Under the pieces are notes generated by a model. That model was given only the letters and a program-made list of their open reading frames with translations, ran no database searches and was not told where the DNA came from. This document shows positions 15,199 through 24,423 of a stretch of DNA of 64,000 nucleotides, in pieces; position 1 is the stretch's first letter, and each line of letters opens with the position of its first letter. Origin of the DNA: Kitasatospora sp. CB01950 (GTDB lineage: Bacteria > Actinomycetota > Actinomycetes > Streptomycetales > Streptomycetaceae); the NCBI RefSeq assembly GCF_001905465.1, contig NZ_LISX01000001.1, positions 170,378 through 234,377 on the forward strand, in the 5' to 3' direction. Position numbers and translations under genes: made by a program.

Positions 15199-17412
15199 AT
15201 GCAGCTAGCAGCGATCGTCATCTCGCTGGTCACCTTTGTGATCGGCACCGCGCTCGCCGCCCGGGCGGCGTTGTACATCTACAAGGTGGTGCGCACCGGC
15301 TCTGCCGACAGCACCCGATTCGGGCAGCCCGCGCAGCGCGTGGCCACCGTGGCCAAGGAGTTCCTCGGCCACACCCGGATGAACCGCTGGGGCGTGGTCG
15401 GCGTCGCCCACTGGTTCGTCGCGGTGGGCTTCTTCTCGCTGATCCTCACCCTGGTCAACGCGTTCGGTCAGCTCTTCGACGCCGAGTTCGCGCTGCCGAT
15501 CATCGGGCACTGGCTGGTCTGGAACGTCTTCGTCGAGCTGATCGGCACCCTGACCACCCTGGGCATCGCCGTGCTGATCGTGATCCGGCTGCTCAGCCTG
15601 CCCTCCCGGGCCGGCCGCAAGTCCCGGTTCGCCGGCTCGATCGCCTGGCAGGCGTTCTACGTCGAGTACACGATCCTCGGCATCGGCATCTGCATCATGA
15701 TGCTGCGCGGCCTGGAGGGCGCCCTGGAGGGCGTCACCTCCTACGACCCGACGTACCTGATCTCGTACCCGATCGTCGCCGCGTTCGAGGGCACCGCCCA
15801 CGGCACCCTGGTCAACCTGATCTACGTCTTCGCGATGCTGAAGATCTGCATCTCCTTCGCGTGGGCCATCACCATCGGCATCAACCCGTCGATGGGCGTC
15901 GCCTGGCACCGCTTCCTGGGCTTCTTCAACATCTACTTCAAGCGCGAGGAGGACGGCGGCACCGCGCTGGGCGCACTGCGCCCGATGACCAGCAGCGGTG
16001 CCCCGATCGACTTCGAGGACCCGGCCGACGACGCGGTGTTCGGCGTCTCGCAGGTCGAGCACTTCTCCTGGAAGGGCATCCTCGACTTCTCGACCTGCAC
16101 CGAGTGCGGCCGCTGCCAGTCGCAGTGCCCCGCCTGGAACACCGGCAAGCCGCTGTCGCCCAAGCTGCTGATCATGAGCCTGCGCGAGCACGCCTACGCC
16201 AAGGCCCCGTACCTGCTCGCCGGTGGCGGCAAGGACATGGAAGGCGAGGAGCAGGCCACCAGCGAGCAGCTGAAGGACGTCCCCGCCGCGGCCCTGGCCG
16301 AGGCCGAGCGCCCGCTGATCGGCACCGCCGAAGAGGGCGGCATCATCGACCCGGACGTGCTGTGGTCCTGCACCACCTGCGGCGCCTGCGTCGAGCAGTG
16401 CCCGGTCGACATCGAGCACATCGACCACATCGTCGACATGCGCCGCTACCAGGTGATGATCGAGAGCAGCTTCCCGACCGAGGCCGGGACGATGCTCAAG
16501 AACCTGGAGAACAAGGGCAACCCGTGGGGCCTGGCCACCAAGGCGCGCCTGGACTGGGTCAAGGAGCTGAAGAAGGAGACCGGCATCGAGGTGCCGGTGA
16601 TCGGCGAGGACATCGACCCCGCCGAGGTCGAGTACCTGTACTGGGTCGGCTGCGCCGGCGCCCTGGAGGACCGGGCGAAGAAGACCACCAAGGCCTTCGC
16701 CGAGCTGCTGCACACCGCGGGCGTCAAGTTCGCGATCCTCGGCAAGGAGGAGACCTGTACCGGTGACTCCCCGCGCCGCCTCGGCAACGAGTTCCTGTTC
16801 CAGATGCTCGGCGCGCAGAACGTCGAGACCCTGAACGCCGCACTGGAGGACGCGCCGACCAAGCGGATCGTCGCCACCTGCCCGCACTGCTTCAACACCA
16901 TCGCCAACGAGTACCCGCAGCTCGGCGGGCACTTCGAGGTCATCCACCACACCCAGCTGCTGCAGCACCTGATCGACGAGGGCAAGCTGCTGCCGGTCAA
17001 CCCGGTGGAAGGCCTGATCACCTACCACGACCCGTGCTACCTCGGTCGGCACAACAAGGTCTACACCCCGCCGCGCGAGATCATCGGCAAGGTGCCCGGC
17101 CTGCGCAACGAGGAGATGCACCGCCACAAGGAGCGCGGCTTCTGCTGCGGCGCCGGCGGCGCGCGGATGTGGATGGAGGAGCGGATCGGCAAGCGGATCA
17201 ACACCGAGCGCGTGGACGAGGCGCTGTCCCTCAACCCGGACATCGTCTCCACCGCCTGCCCGTTCTGCCTGGTGATGCTCTCCGACTCGGTCAACGGCAA
17301 GAAGAACGAGGGCGCCGCCAAGGAGCACCTGAAGGTCGTGGACGTTGCCCAGCTGCTGCTGGAGTCGGTCAAGTCCCTGCCCACCGCGGAGGCGGAGCCG
17401 GTCGAGGCCTGA
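15199..17412 (+). CDS. Membrane-bound Fe-S oxidoreductase (EtfD-like, CCG-domain)
   Basis: 737 residues from ATG 15199 behind GGAGACGGAGAG. About six N-terminal membrane helices (residues 1-250) resemble the cytochrome-b-type subunit of respiratory Fe-S reductases. Next are two 4Fe-4S motifs (CTECGRCQSQCP and CTTCGACVEQCPVD) and two C-terminal cysteine-rich CCG domains (TCPHCF, DPCYLGRHN, GFCCGAGGARMW). Mycobacterial Rv0338c (EtfD), with this architecture, passes electrons from electron-transfer flavoprotein to quinone during fatty acid oxidation; the same role is likely but inferred. Monocistronic, followed by a strong terminator. Confidence 0.85.
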   Translation: MQLAAIVISLVTFVIGTALAARAALYIYKVVRTGSADSTRFGQPAQRVATVAKEFLGHTRMNRWGVVGVAHWFVAVGFFSLILTLVNAFGQLFDAEFALPIIGHWLVWNVFVELIGTLTTLGIAVLIVIRLLSLPSRAGRKSRFAGSIAWQAFYVEYTILGIGICIMMLRGLEGALEGVTSYDPTYLISYPIVAAFEGTAHGTLVNLIYVFAMLKICISFAWAITIGINPSMGVAWHRFLGFFNIYFKREEDGGTALGALRPMTSSGAPIDFEDPADDAVFGVSQVEHFSWKGILDFSTCTECGRCQSQCPAWNTGKPLSPKLLIMSLREHAYAKAPYLLAGGGKDMEGEEQATSEQLKDVPAAALAEAERPLIGTAEEGGIIDPDVLWSCTTCGACVEQCPVDIEHIDHIVDMRRYQVMIESSFPTEAGTMLKNLENKGNPWGLATKARLDWVKELKKETGIEVPVIGEDIDPAEVEYLYWVGCAGALEDRAKKTTKAFAELLHTAGVKFAILGKEETCTGDSPRRLGNEFLFQMLGAQNVETLNAALEDAPTKRIVATCPHCFNTIANEYPQLGGHFEVIHHTQLLQHLIDEGKLLPVNPVEGLITYHDPCYLGRHNKVYTPPREIIGKVPGLRNEEMHRHKERGFCCGAGGARMWMEERIGKRINTERVDEALSLNPDIVSTACPFCLVMLSDSVNGKKNEGAAKEHLKVVDVAQLLLESVKSLPTAEAEPVEA

Positions 17413-17424
17413 CCTGCCCCGTCA

Positions 17425-17469
17425 CCCGGACCCCGGACGCCCGTTGCGGCTCCGGGGTCCGGGCGTTTT
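17425..17469 (+). terminator. Rho-independent-like terminator
   Basis: CCCGGACCCCGGA (17425-17437) pairs perfectly with TCCGGGGTCCGGG (17451-17463), followed by CGTTTTC. Confidence 0.8.
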
Positions 17470-17501
17470 CGGGTGATCACCGATGACCTAGCATCTGCCG
17501 C

Positions 17502-18581
17502 ATGACTGCTGACGGGGGAATACCGGGGCCCGGCGGCTTCGGCGGCGGGCCGTACCAACTGCCTGCGGTGACCAGTGCGGCCCCCGACTGGGCGGCGCTC
17601 GCCGAGGCCAACGAGCGCGAGCACCGGCGTCGCCGGCTGCGGCTGCGGATCGGTGCCGGAGCGCTCGGGGTGGCCCTGATCGGCGGCGCCGTCGCCACCG
17701 CCGTCGCGCTGTCCGGCCCGTCGGATCCGTCCGGCACGACGGCCGTGCCCGTGCCCACCGCGCAGCCCGACGGCCCCGCCCCCGACGCGCCCACCGGGGA
17801 GCCGAGCCCGGGCCCGTCCGAGTCGGCCTCCGCGTCCGCCTCGGCCTCGGCCTCGGCGTCCGGCTCCGCGCAGCCCTCCGGCTCGGCGTCCGCCCGCAGC
17901 ACCGCCAAGCCGAGCGCCGGCGGCAGGGCGAACGCCGCGACGCTGCCCGGGATGGACCTCGGCGGCGCCGCCGCGGTCGACACCACCGCCGGCCACAGCG
18001 GGCCCACCTTGACCCTGCACGGCAACAGCGACGGCTGGGCGGACAGCGGCAGCCCCGTGGTCGACACCTCGCGGTCCTTCACCGTCTCCGCGGTGGTCCG
18101 CAACAACGCCCCGACCGGCGGCCGGGCCGTCGTCACCCAGGGCAACGACAGCTACTACTCCTTCTACCTGGGCCGCGACGACTGGGGCACCCACAACCAG
18201 TGGGTGTTCAAGGTGCAGACCGCGGCCGGAGCCCAGGACAGCACCACCTACCAGGCCTTCTCCACCGCCGCGGGCGCCGCCACGACCGGCCGGTGGACGA
18301 TGCTCACCGGCGTCTACGACGCGGACAGCAAGAAGATCACGCTGTACGTCAACGGCGTGCTCCAGCAGACCACCGCGGTCAAGGGCGTCTGGCAGACCAC
18401 CGGAGGCCTCCAGCTCGGCCGGGTGCGCTACAAGAACACCTGGAGCGACTTCTGGGACGGCGCCATCTCCACCGTGCAGGTCTGGGACCAGGCCCTGCCC
18501 GCCACCGCCGTCGCCCGACTGAACGGATCCGGCGGCGCCGACGCCGGAACGGCCGCCAAACGCTCCTGGTTGTTGCCCTAG
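17502..18581 (+). CDS. Membrane-anchored LamG (concanavalin-like) domain protein
   Basis: 359 residues. N-terminal ~47 residues are cytoplasmic and basic, one membrane segment follows (IGAGALGVALIGGAVATAVAL), then an extracellular Ser/Ala/Pro-rich stalk with SASASAS repeats (residues ~75-145) and a C-terminal LamG-like beta-sandwich (FTVSAVVRNNAP, YYSFYLGRDDW, ITLYVNGVLQQ, LQLGRVRYKNTW, GAISTVQVWDQAL). Probably a cell-surface carbohydrate- or protein-binding protein; the ligand is unknown. A -10 TAGCAT at 17489-17494 ends 7 bases before the ATG, so the message is probably leaderless, which also fixes the start. Confidence 0.8.
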   Translation: MTADGGIPGPGGFGGGPYQLPAVTSAAPDWAALAEANEREHRRRRLRLRIGAGALGVALIGGAVATAVALSGPSDPSGTTAVPVPTAQPDGPAPDAPTGEPSPGPSESASASASASASASGSAQPSGSASARSTAKPSAGGRANAATLPGMDLGGAAAVDTTAGHSGPTLTLHGNSDGWADSGSPVVDTSRSFTVSAVVRNNAPTGGRAVVTQGNDSYYSFYLGRDDWGTHNQWVFKVQTAAGAQDSTTYQAFSTAAGAATTGRWTMLTGVYDADSKKITLYVNGVLQQTTAVKGVWQTTGGLQLGRVRYKNTWSDFWDGAISTVQVWDQALPATAVARLNGSGGADAGTAAKRSWLLP

Positions 18582-18634
18582 GGCCTGTCCGGGCAACAGC
18601 CCGCCCGCACACCTGCCCGACGGGGGCAGTGGGT

Positions 18635-18663
18635 TTGACACGCTGTTCGAGCAAATAGAGTAT
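18635..18663 (+). promoter_or_regulatory. Promoter upstream of the nucleotidyltransferase
   Basis: A perfect -35 TTGACA at 18635-18640. -10 candidates are GAGTAT (18658-18663, spacer 17) or TAGAGT (18656-18661, spacer 15). It lies about 130 bases before the start codon at 18790. Confidence 0.5.
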
Positions 18664-18789
18664 GCGGCGGGACCGGGAAATAGCCGGTTCCGTCGAAGGC
18701 CACCTGATGCTGGCCCGACACAGTCACCGAGCGAGCGCACCGGACCCTGTCGAGCCGGGCCGCCGGAATCTGACCAGGGGAGATAGGAC

Positions 18790-19938
18790 ATGACCGAGGC
18801 GATCATGTTGGTCGGCGGCAAGGGCACGCGGCTGCGCCCGTTGACCACGCACACGCCGAAGCCCATGCTGCCCGTGGCCGGTGTCCCGTTCATCGCCCAC
18901 CAGCTGGCCCGCGCTGCCGCCGCCGGTGTCACCCGCGTGGTGCTCGCCACCTCCTACCTGGCCGACGTCTTCGTCGACCACTTCAAGGACGGCAGCCCGT
19001 ACGGCCTCGAACTGGTCTACCTCACCGAGGACGAGCCGCTGGGCACCGGCGGCGCCATCCGCAACGCCGCGGCCGGCCTGACCTGCGGCCCCGACGAGCC
19101 GGTGCTGATCTTCAACGGCGACATCCTGTCCGGCCTGGACATCGCCGGCCTGCGCGACGCGCACACCGCCTCCGGCGCCGACGTCACCCTGCACCTCACC
19201 CGGGTGGCCGACCCGCGCGCCTTCGGTCTGGTCCCGACCGACGAGGACGGCCGGGTGCTCGCCTTCCTGGAGAAGCCCGAGACCCCCGAGCAGATCGTCA
19301 CCGACCAGATCAACGCCGGCTGCTACGTCTTCACCCGTTCGGTGATCGACCGCATCCCGACCGGCCGCGAGGTCTCCGTCGAGCGCGAGACCTTCCCCGA
19401 GCTGCTCGCCACCGGCGCGCTGCTGCGCGGCGTCGTCGACACCTCGTACTGGCTGGACCTCGGCACCCCGGCCGCGTTCGTCCGCGGCTCCGCCGACCTG
19501 GTGCTCGGCAAGGTCGACTCCCCGGCCGTCCCCGGCCCGACCGGCGAGGCCCTGCTGCTGGCCGGCTCGCAGGTCGACCCGGCCGCCGTGCTGAGCTCCG
19601 GCACCGTGGTCTCCGCAGGCGCCGAGATCGCCGCCGGCGCCATCGTCGAGGGCAGCGTGGTGCTCCAGGGCGCCCGGATCAAGGCCGGCGCGTACGTCAA
19701 GGACTCCATCGTCGGCGCCTTCGCCGAGATCGGTGAGCGCTGCTCGCTGGACGGCGTGGTGATCGGCGACGGCGCCACCCTGGAGGCCGAGAACGAGCTC
19801 TCCAACGGCCTGCGGATCGCCTGCGGCACCCGCCTGCCGATCGGCGCCGTGCGCCTGTCCGCCGGCCCCGGCGGCTGCGAGGCCGGCCTGAGCAACGCCG
19901 CCGCGGTGCACGCGCCCGGCAGCCGCGTCGTCGGCTGA
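18790..19938 (+). CDS. NDP-sugar pyrophosphorylase (mannose-1-phosphate guanylyltransferase-like)
   Basis: 382 residues. The N-terminal nucleotidyltransferase domain has the signature VGGKGTRLRPLT at residues 8-19, TPKPMLPVAGVPF, the metal-binding FNGDIL, and a Lys near LEKPETP; the C-terminal ~130 residues form a left-handed beta-helix (AVLSSGTVVSAGAEIAAGA, AYVKDSIVGAF). It makes NDP-sugar (GDP-mannose most likely from overall resemblance) from sugar-1-phosphate and NTP, feeding glycan or glycoprotein synthesis. GGGGAGATAGGA precedes the ATG. The exact nucleotide and sugar are not certain. Confidence 0.85.
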   Translation: MTEAIMLVGGKGTRLRPLTTHTPKPMLPVAGVPFIAHQLARAAAAGVTRVVLATSYLADVFVDHFKDGSPYGLELVYLTEDEPLGTGGAIRNAAAGLTCGPDEPVLIFNGDILSGLDIAGLRDAHTASGADVTLHLTRVADPRAFGLVPTDEDGRVLAFLEKPETPEQIVTDQINAGCYVFTRSVIDRIPTGREVSVERETFPELLATGALLRGVVDTSYWLDLGTPAAFVRGSADLVLGKVDSPAVPGPTGEALLLAGSQVDPAAVLSSGTVVSAGAEIAAGAIVEGSVVLQGARIKAGAYVKDSIVGAFAEIGERCSLDGVVIGDGATLEAENELSNGLRIACGTRLPIGAVRLSAGPGGCEAGLSNAAAVHAPGSRVVG

Positions 19939-19951
19939 CCCACCCTCTCCC

Positions 19952-19996
19952 GCGCGGCCGCGCAGGGCGTTCCGGACGCCTGCTGCGCGGCCGCGC
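19952..19996 (+). terminator. Terminator after the nucleotidyltransferase
   Basis: GCGCGGCCGCGCAG (19952-19965) pairs with CTGCGCGGCCGCGC (19983-19996), with a small inner palindrome GGCGT/ACGCC in the loop; TTGTGCTTTC follows. Confidence 0.75.
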
Positions 19997-20136
19997 TTGT
20001 GCTTTCGGCGGTGCCGGGCGGTCGCTCCGTGCTCTCCCTGCGGTGCCGGGCGGGCCGCGTCACAGGACGGCTGCAATCCGGCCCCGCCGTCATGATCACC
20101 CGACGGCGGGTCAGCCCTTGCGGGTACCGTCGTGCC

Positions 20137-21033
20137 GTGGCTGGCAATCGACACGACGACGGACGGGGCGCCGACCCCCGGCACGGCTGGACGGAACCCC
20201 AACCGGGCACCCCGCAGGGCGACCCGTACCGCGGCGCGCCCACCGGCGGCCCCGAGTACTTCACCGCCCCGACCCCCGGGTACCCCGGCGACGGCTACGG
20301 GGGCGACCAGCCCGGTCACACCAGGGCCTTCGCGGTCGGCGAGCAGCCGTACGACGGACCGTACGAGCCGTACGACGCGGGGTACGGCGAGCCGTACGGG
20401 CAGCAGCAGTACGACCAGGGCGGCTACCCGGTCGAGGACAACGTCGCCGTGTACCGGGCCGGCGGGCAGGCCGCGCCGCACCTCGGCGGGCCGCGACTGC
20501 CCTGGCGGGAGCTGCTCGCCGGGATCTACCGCCGTCCGAGCGCCACCTTCGACCGGATGCGCGACCACCAGGTGTGGCTGCCCGCGCTGACGGTGTCGCT
20601 GCTGTACGGCGCGCTCGCGGTGTTCGCCCTCGACAGCACCTACGACCAGGTGGTGCACTCCACCTTCGCGGTCGCGCTGTGGGCGATCGGCGGCGCCGCG
20701 GTCGGCTTCACCGTGGCCGGCGGCATCCTGAGCGCCGTCACCTACGCGCTGGCCCGGCAGGTCGGCGGCGACGGCCCGTGGCAGTCGACGGTCGGCCTGT
20801 CCGTGCTGGTCAGCTGGACCACCGACGCGCCGCGGCTGCTGCTGGCGCTGTTCCTGCCCGAGCGCAACATGGTGGTGCAGGCGGTCGGCTGGGCGACCTG
20901 GGTGGGCTGCGCGGCGCTGCTGACCATCCTGGTGCGGCGGATCCACGACCTGCCCTGGGGCAAGGCGGCCGGGGCGGCGGCGGTGCAGCTGATCGCGCTG
21001 CTGGTGCTGATCAAGCTGCCCACGCTGGGCTGA
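20137..21033 (+). CDS. Yip1-family membrane protein
   Basis: 298 residues from GTG 20137. The first ~120 residues are hydrophilic, rich in Gly, Pro, Tyr and Asp (YDGPYEPYDAGYGEPYG), then come about five membrane helices with the Yip1-domain pattern (LPWRELLAGIYRRPSATFDR; later WLPALTVSLLYGALAVFAL). Function unknown; Yip1 proteins of actinobacteria are general membrane proteins. A -10-like TACCGT at 20125-20130 ends 6 bases before the GTG, so translation is probably leaderless, and the upstream frame extension is not needed. Confidence 0.75.
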   Translation: MAGNRHDDGRGADPRHGWTEPQPGTPQGDPYRGAPTGGPEYFTAPTPGYPGDGYGGDQPGHTRAFAVGEQPYDGPYEPYDAGYGEPYGQQQYDQGGYPVEDNVAVYRAGGQAAPHLGGPRLPWRELLAGIYRRPSATFDRMRDHQVWLPALTVSLLYGALAVFALDSTYDQVVHSTFAVALWAIGGAAVGFTVAGGILSAVTYALARQVGGDGPWQSTVGLSVLVSWTTDAPRLLLALFLPERNMVVQAVGWATWVGCAALLTILVRRIHDLPWGKAAGAAAVQLIALLVLIKLPTLG

Positions 21034-21128
21034 GGCCCGACCGGCCCGGGACCGCGGCCGTCCGGATGGTGGGATTTTTGTAGGGTGGGGTGTTCGGCCC
21101 ACCCTCAGATCCCGTCCGGAGCCCGCGC

Positions 21129-22022
21129 ATGAGCCTGCCCACCACCCACGTCAGCTTCCCGGCCGGGGCGGTGACCGGCGCCTCGCCGATCCTCGCCGTG
21201 CACACCCTGCCGGACGGGCGCACCGCCGTGGTCACCGAGGCCACCCCGTTCCACCCGGTCGACCACACCTGGCCCGACCAGCCCGCCGACCTCGGCACCC
21301 TCACCGTCGACGGCACCGCGCACCCCGTCGTCGACTGCCTCACCGGCGGCCACGGCCCGGCCGGCGAGTTCGCGGCCGGCGCCGACATCCCGGTCCGGCG
21401 CGGCGACGAGGAGTGGTCCTGGCTGGTGCTGCACGTGCTGCCGGCCGGCGCGCTCGGCCCGGAGGCCGTCGGCCGCACCGCCGAACTCGCCGTGGACGCC
21501 GAGCGCCGCGCGCTGCTGTCCGCCGCGCACACCGGCTGCCACCTGCTGGCGCTCGCCCTGAACGCCGCGCTCGCGCCGCGCTGGCGCAAGGACCCGGGCC
21601 GCTCCGACGCCTTCGGCCACCCGGACTTCGACAGCCTCGCCATGGACACCTCGGCGATGGACACCGAGGCCAGCACCGACACCTACCGGATCGGCAAGTC
21701 GCTGAAGAAGAAGGGCTTCACCGTCGACGCCACCGAGGAGCTCCCCGCCCTCGCCGACGCGCTGCCCGCCCTCACCGAGGACGTCAACGCCCGGCTGGCC
21801 GCCTGGGTCGCCGCCGACGCGGCCGTCCGGATCGACGTCCCCGGCCCCGAGCTCACCGCCCGCCGCCGCTGGCACGCCGACCTCCCGGACGGCGCCGCAG
21901 AGATCCCCTGCGGCGGCACCCACCTCCACCACCTCGGCGAACTCGCCGAGCTGCGAACGGAGTTGACGCTCTCCGCGGACGGCACCGAGCTGGTCGCCCG
22001 GACCAGCCCCAAGCGCGCCTGA
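21129..22022 (+). CDS. Alanyl-tRNA editing-domain (AlaX/SAD-like) protein
   Basis: 297 residues. The two zinc-binding motifs of the second additional (editing) domain of alanyl- and threonyl-tRNA synthetases are present: HTGCH (HxxxH) at about residue 139 and CGGTH (CxxxH) at about 263, spaced as in free-standing AlaX proteins. Such proteins deacylate mischarged tRNA. The N-terminal ~100 residues match the preceding beta-barrel (HPVDHTWPDQPADLGTL). Monocistronic, closed by a shared strong terminator. Confidence 0.75.
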   Translation: MSLPTTHVSFPAGAVTGASPILAVHTLPDGRTAVVTEATPFHPVDHTWPDQPADLGTLTVDGTAHPVVDCLTGGHGPAGEFAAGADIPVRRGDEEWSWLVLHVLPAGALGPEAVGRTAELAVDAERRALLSAAHTGCHLLALALNAALAPRWRKDPGRSDAFGHPDFDSLAMDTSAMDTEASTDTYRIGKSLKKKGFTVDATEELPALADALPALTEDVNARLAAWVAADAAVRIDVPGPELTARRRWHADLPDGAAEIPCGGTHLHHLGELAELRTELTLSADGTELVARTSPKRA

Positions 22023-22030
22023 CCTGGTAC

Positions 22031-22070
22031 GAGAAGGGCCGGCCCCGCGACTGCGGGGCCGGCCCTTCTC
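22031..22070. terminator. Bidirectional terminator between convergent genes
   Basis: An 18-bp perfect stem: GAGAAGGGCCGGCCCCGC (22031-22048), loop GACT, partner at 22053-22070. It serves both the AlaX-like gene and dcd. Confidence 0.9.
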
Positions 22071-22097
22071 CTGGTCCGACTGCTCTGCCGACGAGGC

Positions 22098-22673
22098 TCA
22101 GACCTCGGTGCGGTGGAAGTTCTGGAACGAGCGGGACGGCGTCGGGCCGCGCTGGCCCTGGTACCGCGAGCCGTAGCGCGCCGAGCCGTACGGGTGCTCG
22201 GCCGGCGAGGAGAGCCGGAACAGGCACAGCTGGCCGATCTTCATCCCCGGGTACAGCTTGATCGGCAGCGTCGCCACGTTCGACAGCTCCAGCGTCACGT
22301 GGCCGCTGAAACCCGGGTCGATGAAGCCCGCGGTCGAGTGCGTCAGCAGGCCGAGCCGGCCCAGGCTGGACTTGCCCTCCAGGCGCGAGGCCACGTCGTT
22401 CGGCAGCGTGATCACCTCGTAGGTGGACGCCAGCACGAACTCGCCCGGGTGCAGGACGAACGCGTCATCGCCGTCCGGCTCGACCAGCCGGGTCAGGTCC
22501 GGCTGCTCCTCGGAGGGGTCGATGTGCGGGTAGCGGTGATTCTCGAAGACCCGGAAGAACCGGTCGAGGCGGACGTCGATGCTCGACGGCTGGACCATCG
22601 ACGGGTCGAACGGGTCGATCGCGACCCGCCCCTTGTCGATCTCGCTACGGATGTCGTTGTCAGAGAGCAGCAC
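22098..22673 (-). CDS. dcd: dCTP deaminase (probably bifunctional dCTP deaminase/dUTPase)
   Basis: 191 residues from GTG 22673, the usual length. Core motifs [18 protein letters not shown] and [14 protein letters not shown] contain the Ser-Arg-Glu catalytic set, and the tail [14 protein letters not shown] closes over the nucleotide. The sequence resembles the mycobacterial bifunctional enzyme, which converts dCTP directly to dUMP; that activity is inferred. A -10-like TACCCT ends 7 bases upstream of the GTG on the minus strand, suggesting leaderless expression and supporting this start. Confidence 0.95.
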   Translation of the reverse strand: MLLSDNDIRSEIDKGRVAIDPFDPSMVQPSSIDVRLDRFFRVFENHRYPHIDPSEEQPDLTRLVEPDGDDAFVLHPGEFVLASTYEVITLPNDVASRLEGKSSLGRLGLLTHSTAGFIDPGFSGHVTLELSNVATLPIKLYPGMKIGQLCLFRLSSPAEHPYGSARYGSRYQGQRGPTPSRSFQNFHRTEV

Positions 22674-22765
22674 GCCACCGAGGGTACGTGCCACGGGGCG
22701 GGCCGCCCAAAAGCATCCGCCCGGCGGACCTGCTCCGATCGCCGCCGGACCCCCTGCCGGACCGC

Positions 22766-22966
22766 CTACCGCCGCGCGGAGCGCCCCAGTTGGGACGCCG
22801 AGAGCTCCGACACGTCCGCCGGCACCGAATTCCGCAACCGCCCGCACCGCGGGCACCGCAACAGCCGCCCCGGCCCCAACCGCCCCGCCTGCAACTGCTG
22901 CATCGGAAACGCCGCCGTACCGAACAGATGCCCCTCCGCACAACGAACCAGGGTGCGCTGCTCCAT
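22766..22966 (-). CDS. Small zinc-ribbon protein
   Basis: 66 residues from ATG 22966, with GGAAGGGG 4-5 bases upstream. Zinc ligands: RCAEGHLF near residues 9-16 (Cys and His) and CPRCGRLRN near residues 38-46 (CxxC). Rich in Arg and Gly. Probably a small nucleic-acid- or protein-binding factor, with no defined function. It is upstream of and co-directional with dcd, 92 bases away. The tRNA-Gly gene is divergent. Confidence 0.7.
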   Translation of the reverse strand: MEQRTLVRCAEGHLFGTAAFPMQQLQAGRLGPGRLLRCPRCGRLRNSVPADVSELSASQLGRSARR

Positions 22967-23121
22967 CGGTCCCCTTCCCACAGTTCCGCCGACAGCGCCA
23001 CATTAGGGGACCAACCGGACACCACCCACCAGGCTCGCCGCCACCCGAAACCCGGCACGACCACCCTGTCGCATGGGGTACAGTGGTGCTTGATCGATCC
23101 GTTCCTGACGGTTCGTCATAT

Positions 23122-23195
23122 GCGGGCGTAGTTTAATGGTAGAACATGAGCTTCCCAAGCTTAGAGCGCGAGTTCGATTCTCGTCGCCCGCTCCA
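23122..23195 (+). tRNA. tRNA-Gly (anticodon CCC)
   Basis: Acceptor GCGGGCG (23122-23128) pairs with CGCCCGC (23185-23191). D-arm GTTT/GAAC, anticodon stem TGAGC/GCTTA with loop TTCCCAA, T-arm GCGAG/CTCGT with loop TTCGATT. Discriminator T at 23192 and an encoded CCA at 23193-23195. Confidence 0.95.
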
Positions 23196-23199
23196 CAAG

Positions 23200-23230
23200 G
23201 AAAGCCCCAGGTCAATGACCTGGGGCTTTC
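23200..23230. terminator. Terminator between tRNA-Gly and the ARMT1-like gene
   Basis: GAAAGCCCCAGGTC (23200-23213) and GACCTGGGGCTTTC (23217-23230): a 14-bp perfect stem with a 3-base loop, followed by TGTCATTT. It can act in both directions. Confidence 0.9.
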
Positions 23231-23232
23231 TG

Positions 23233-24423
23233 TCATTTCGCGGGATTTCCTCGGGCCGGGGCGGCGGTCGGGCGGCACTGGATCAGGGCGTGGCGGCCGT
23301 CGGTCCGCCAGGTGCGGCCTGAACTGTCCAGCCGGGTCAGGGTGGTGGCGCCGATGCCGACGAGGACGTCCGACTTCAGGGTGCGCAGGGTGGCGACGGG
23401 GGACGGGAAGTGGGTGACCGTTTCGGGGAAGGGGGTGGTGGGTGGGTGGAGGCGGTCGTCCACCAGGCGGCGGTAGTTGAGGTCGCCCTTGAGGATCGTC
23501 ATGGTGGCGCCGGTGAGCTCGGTGCGGAGGTCGGTGGGCAGGTCGCGGAACGGGAGCGGGGCGCAGAAGAAGGGGTGGGTGCGGACGGCGAGGGTGTCGT
23601 CGGTCATGGCCTGCCAGAGTCGGCGGCCGATCGTCGCGGCGGCGTCCGTGGGGGCGGTGCGGAGGCGTTCGAGGGCGGCGAGGGTGTCGGCCGTCGTGGC
23701 GTCGGAGACGTAGTACGGCTGCGGTTTCACGTAGAGGACGACCTGGGACGCCAGGCCGGTGTGCAGGAGGTGGTCGATCAGCACCAGGTCGGGGAGCAGT
23801 TCCCGGGCGGCGTTGTCGGCGACCAGGCAGACCCGGCCGCCGGGGGTGTGTTCCAGGGCGGACCACAGGAGGGCGCTGTCGTCGGCGACCAGGTCGGACG
23901 GGGCGGTCGGGCGTCCGGCGGTGAGTTGGAAGCTCAGGTCGGCGCGGTTGCCCCACAGGGCGGAGGACAGCAGGGCGGCGGAGCGGCGGGGGCCCGGCAG
24001 GGCGTCGAGTGCGCTGAGGGCGGCCAGTTCCTCGTCCACGGCCGGCCCGGCCAGTTCGGCGTTCTTGAACGGGGCGAAGGGGTCGATGCCCTGCCAGGTG
24101 CCGGGGCGGAAGTAGCCGGTGGCTTCCAGGAGTCGGCGGTAGAAGTAGCTCTCCGCCCACAGGAACGGCGCCTCGCCCCAGGGCCGGCCCCACAGGCCTC
24201 GTCCCCACTCCAGCCACTGGGCGTGGTCGTGGGCGTGCTCCGGCAGCGGTTCGAGGACGCCGGTGGTGCTCTCGGCCAGCAGCCGTTCGATTCCGGCGCG
24301 CTCCGCGGGGCCGTACGGCAGGGCGTCGAGGAGTTGCCGGACGAGCTTCGGGTGGCGCTCGTGGAACACGGCCCAGGGGAACGAGCCGGGGACGTCACTG
24401 CGGATCACGGGCGCGTCGGTCAT
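23233..24423 (-). CDS. ARMT1/DUF89-family damage-control phosphatase
   Basis: 396 residues from ATG 24423. Family signatures are clear: LWGNRADLS, VADNAARELLPDLVLIDHLL with the metal-binding Asp-Asn, KPQPYYVSDA, and KGDLNYRRL near the C-terminus. Members of this metal-dependent group remove phosphate from aberrant sugar phosphates; the human member was also reported as a carboxyl methyltransferase. The start codon overlaps the stop of a 38-codon upstream gene (ATGA), so translation is probably coupled. Confidence 0.85.
   Translation of the reverse strand: MTDAPVIRSDVPGSFPWAVFHERHPKLVRQLLDALPYGPAERAGIERLLAESTTGVLEPLPEHAHDHAQWLEWGRGLWGRPWGEAPFLWAESYFYRRLLEATGYFRPGTWQGIDPFAPFKNAELAGPAVDEELAALSALDALPGPRRSAALLSSALWGNRADLSFQLTAGRPTAPSDLVADDSALLWSALEHTPGGRVCLVADNAARELLPDLVLIDHLLHTGLASQVVLYVKPQPYYVSDATTADTLAALERLRTAPTDAAATIGRRLWQAMTDDTLAVRTHPFFCAPLPFRDLPTDLRTELTGATMTILKGDLNYRRLVDDRLHPPTTPFPETVTHFPSPVATLRTLKSDVLVGIGATTLTRLDSSGRTWRTDGRHALIQCRPTAAPARGNPAK

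Noticed and set aside
22692..23003. Extension of dCTP deaminase upstream of 22673
   Set aside because: Low-complexity Gly/Ala/Arg frame overlapping the zinc-ribbon gene in another frame; enzyme homology begins at the GTG.
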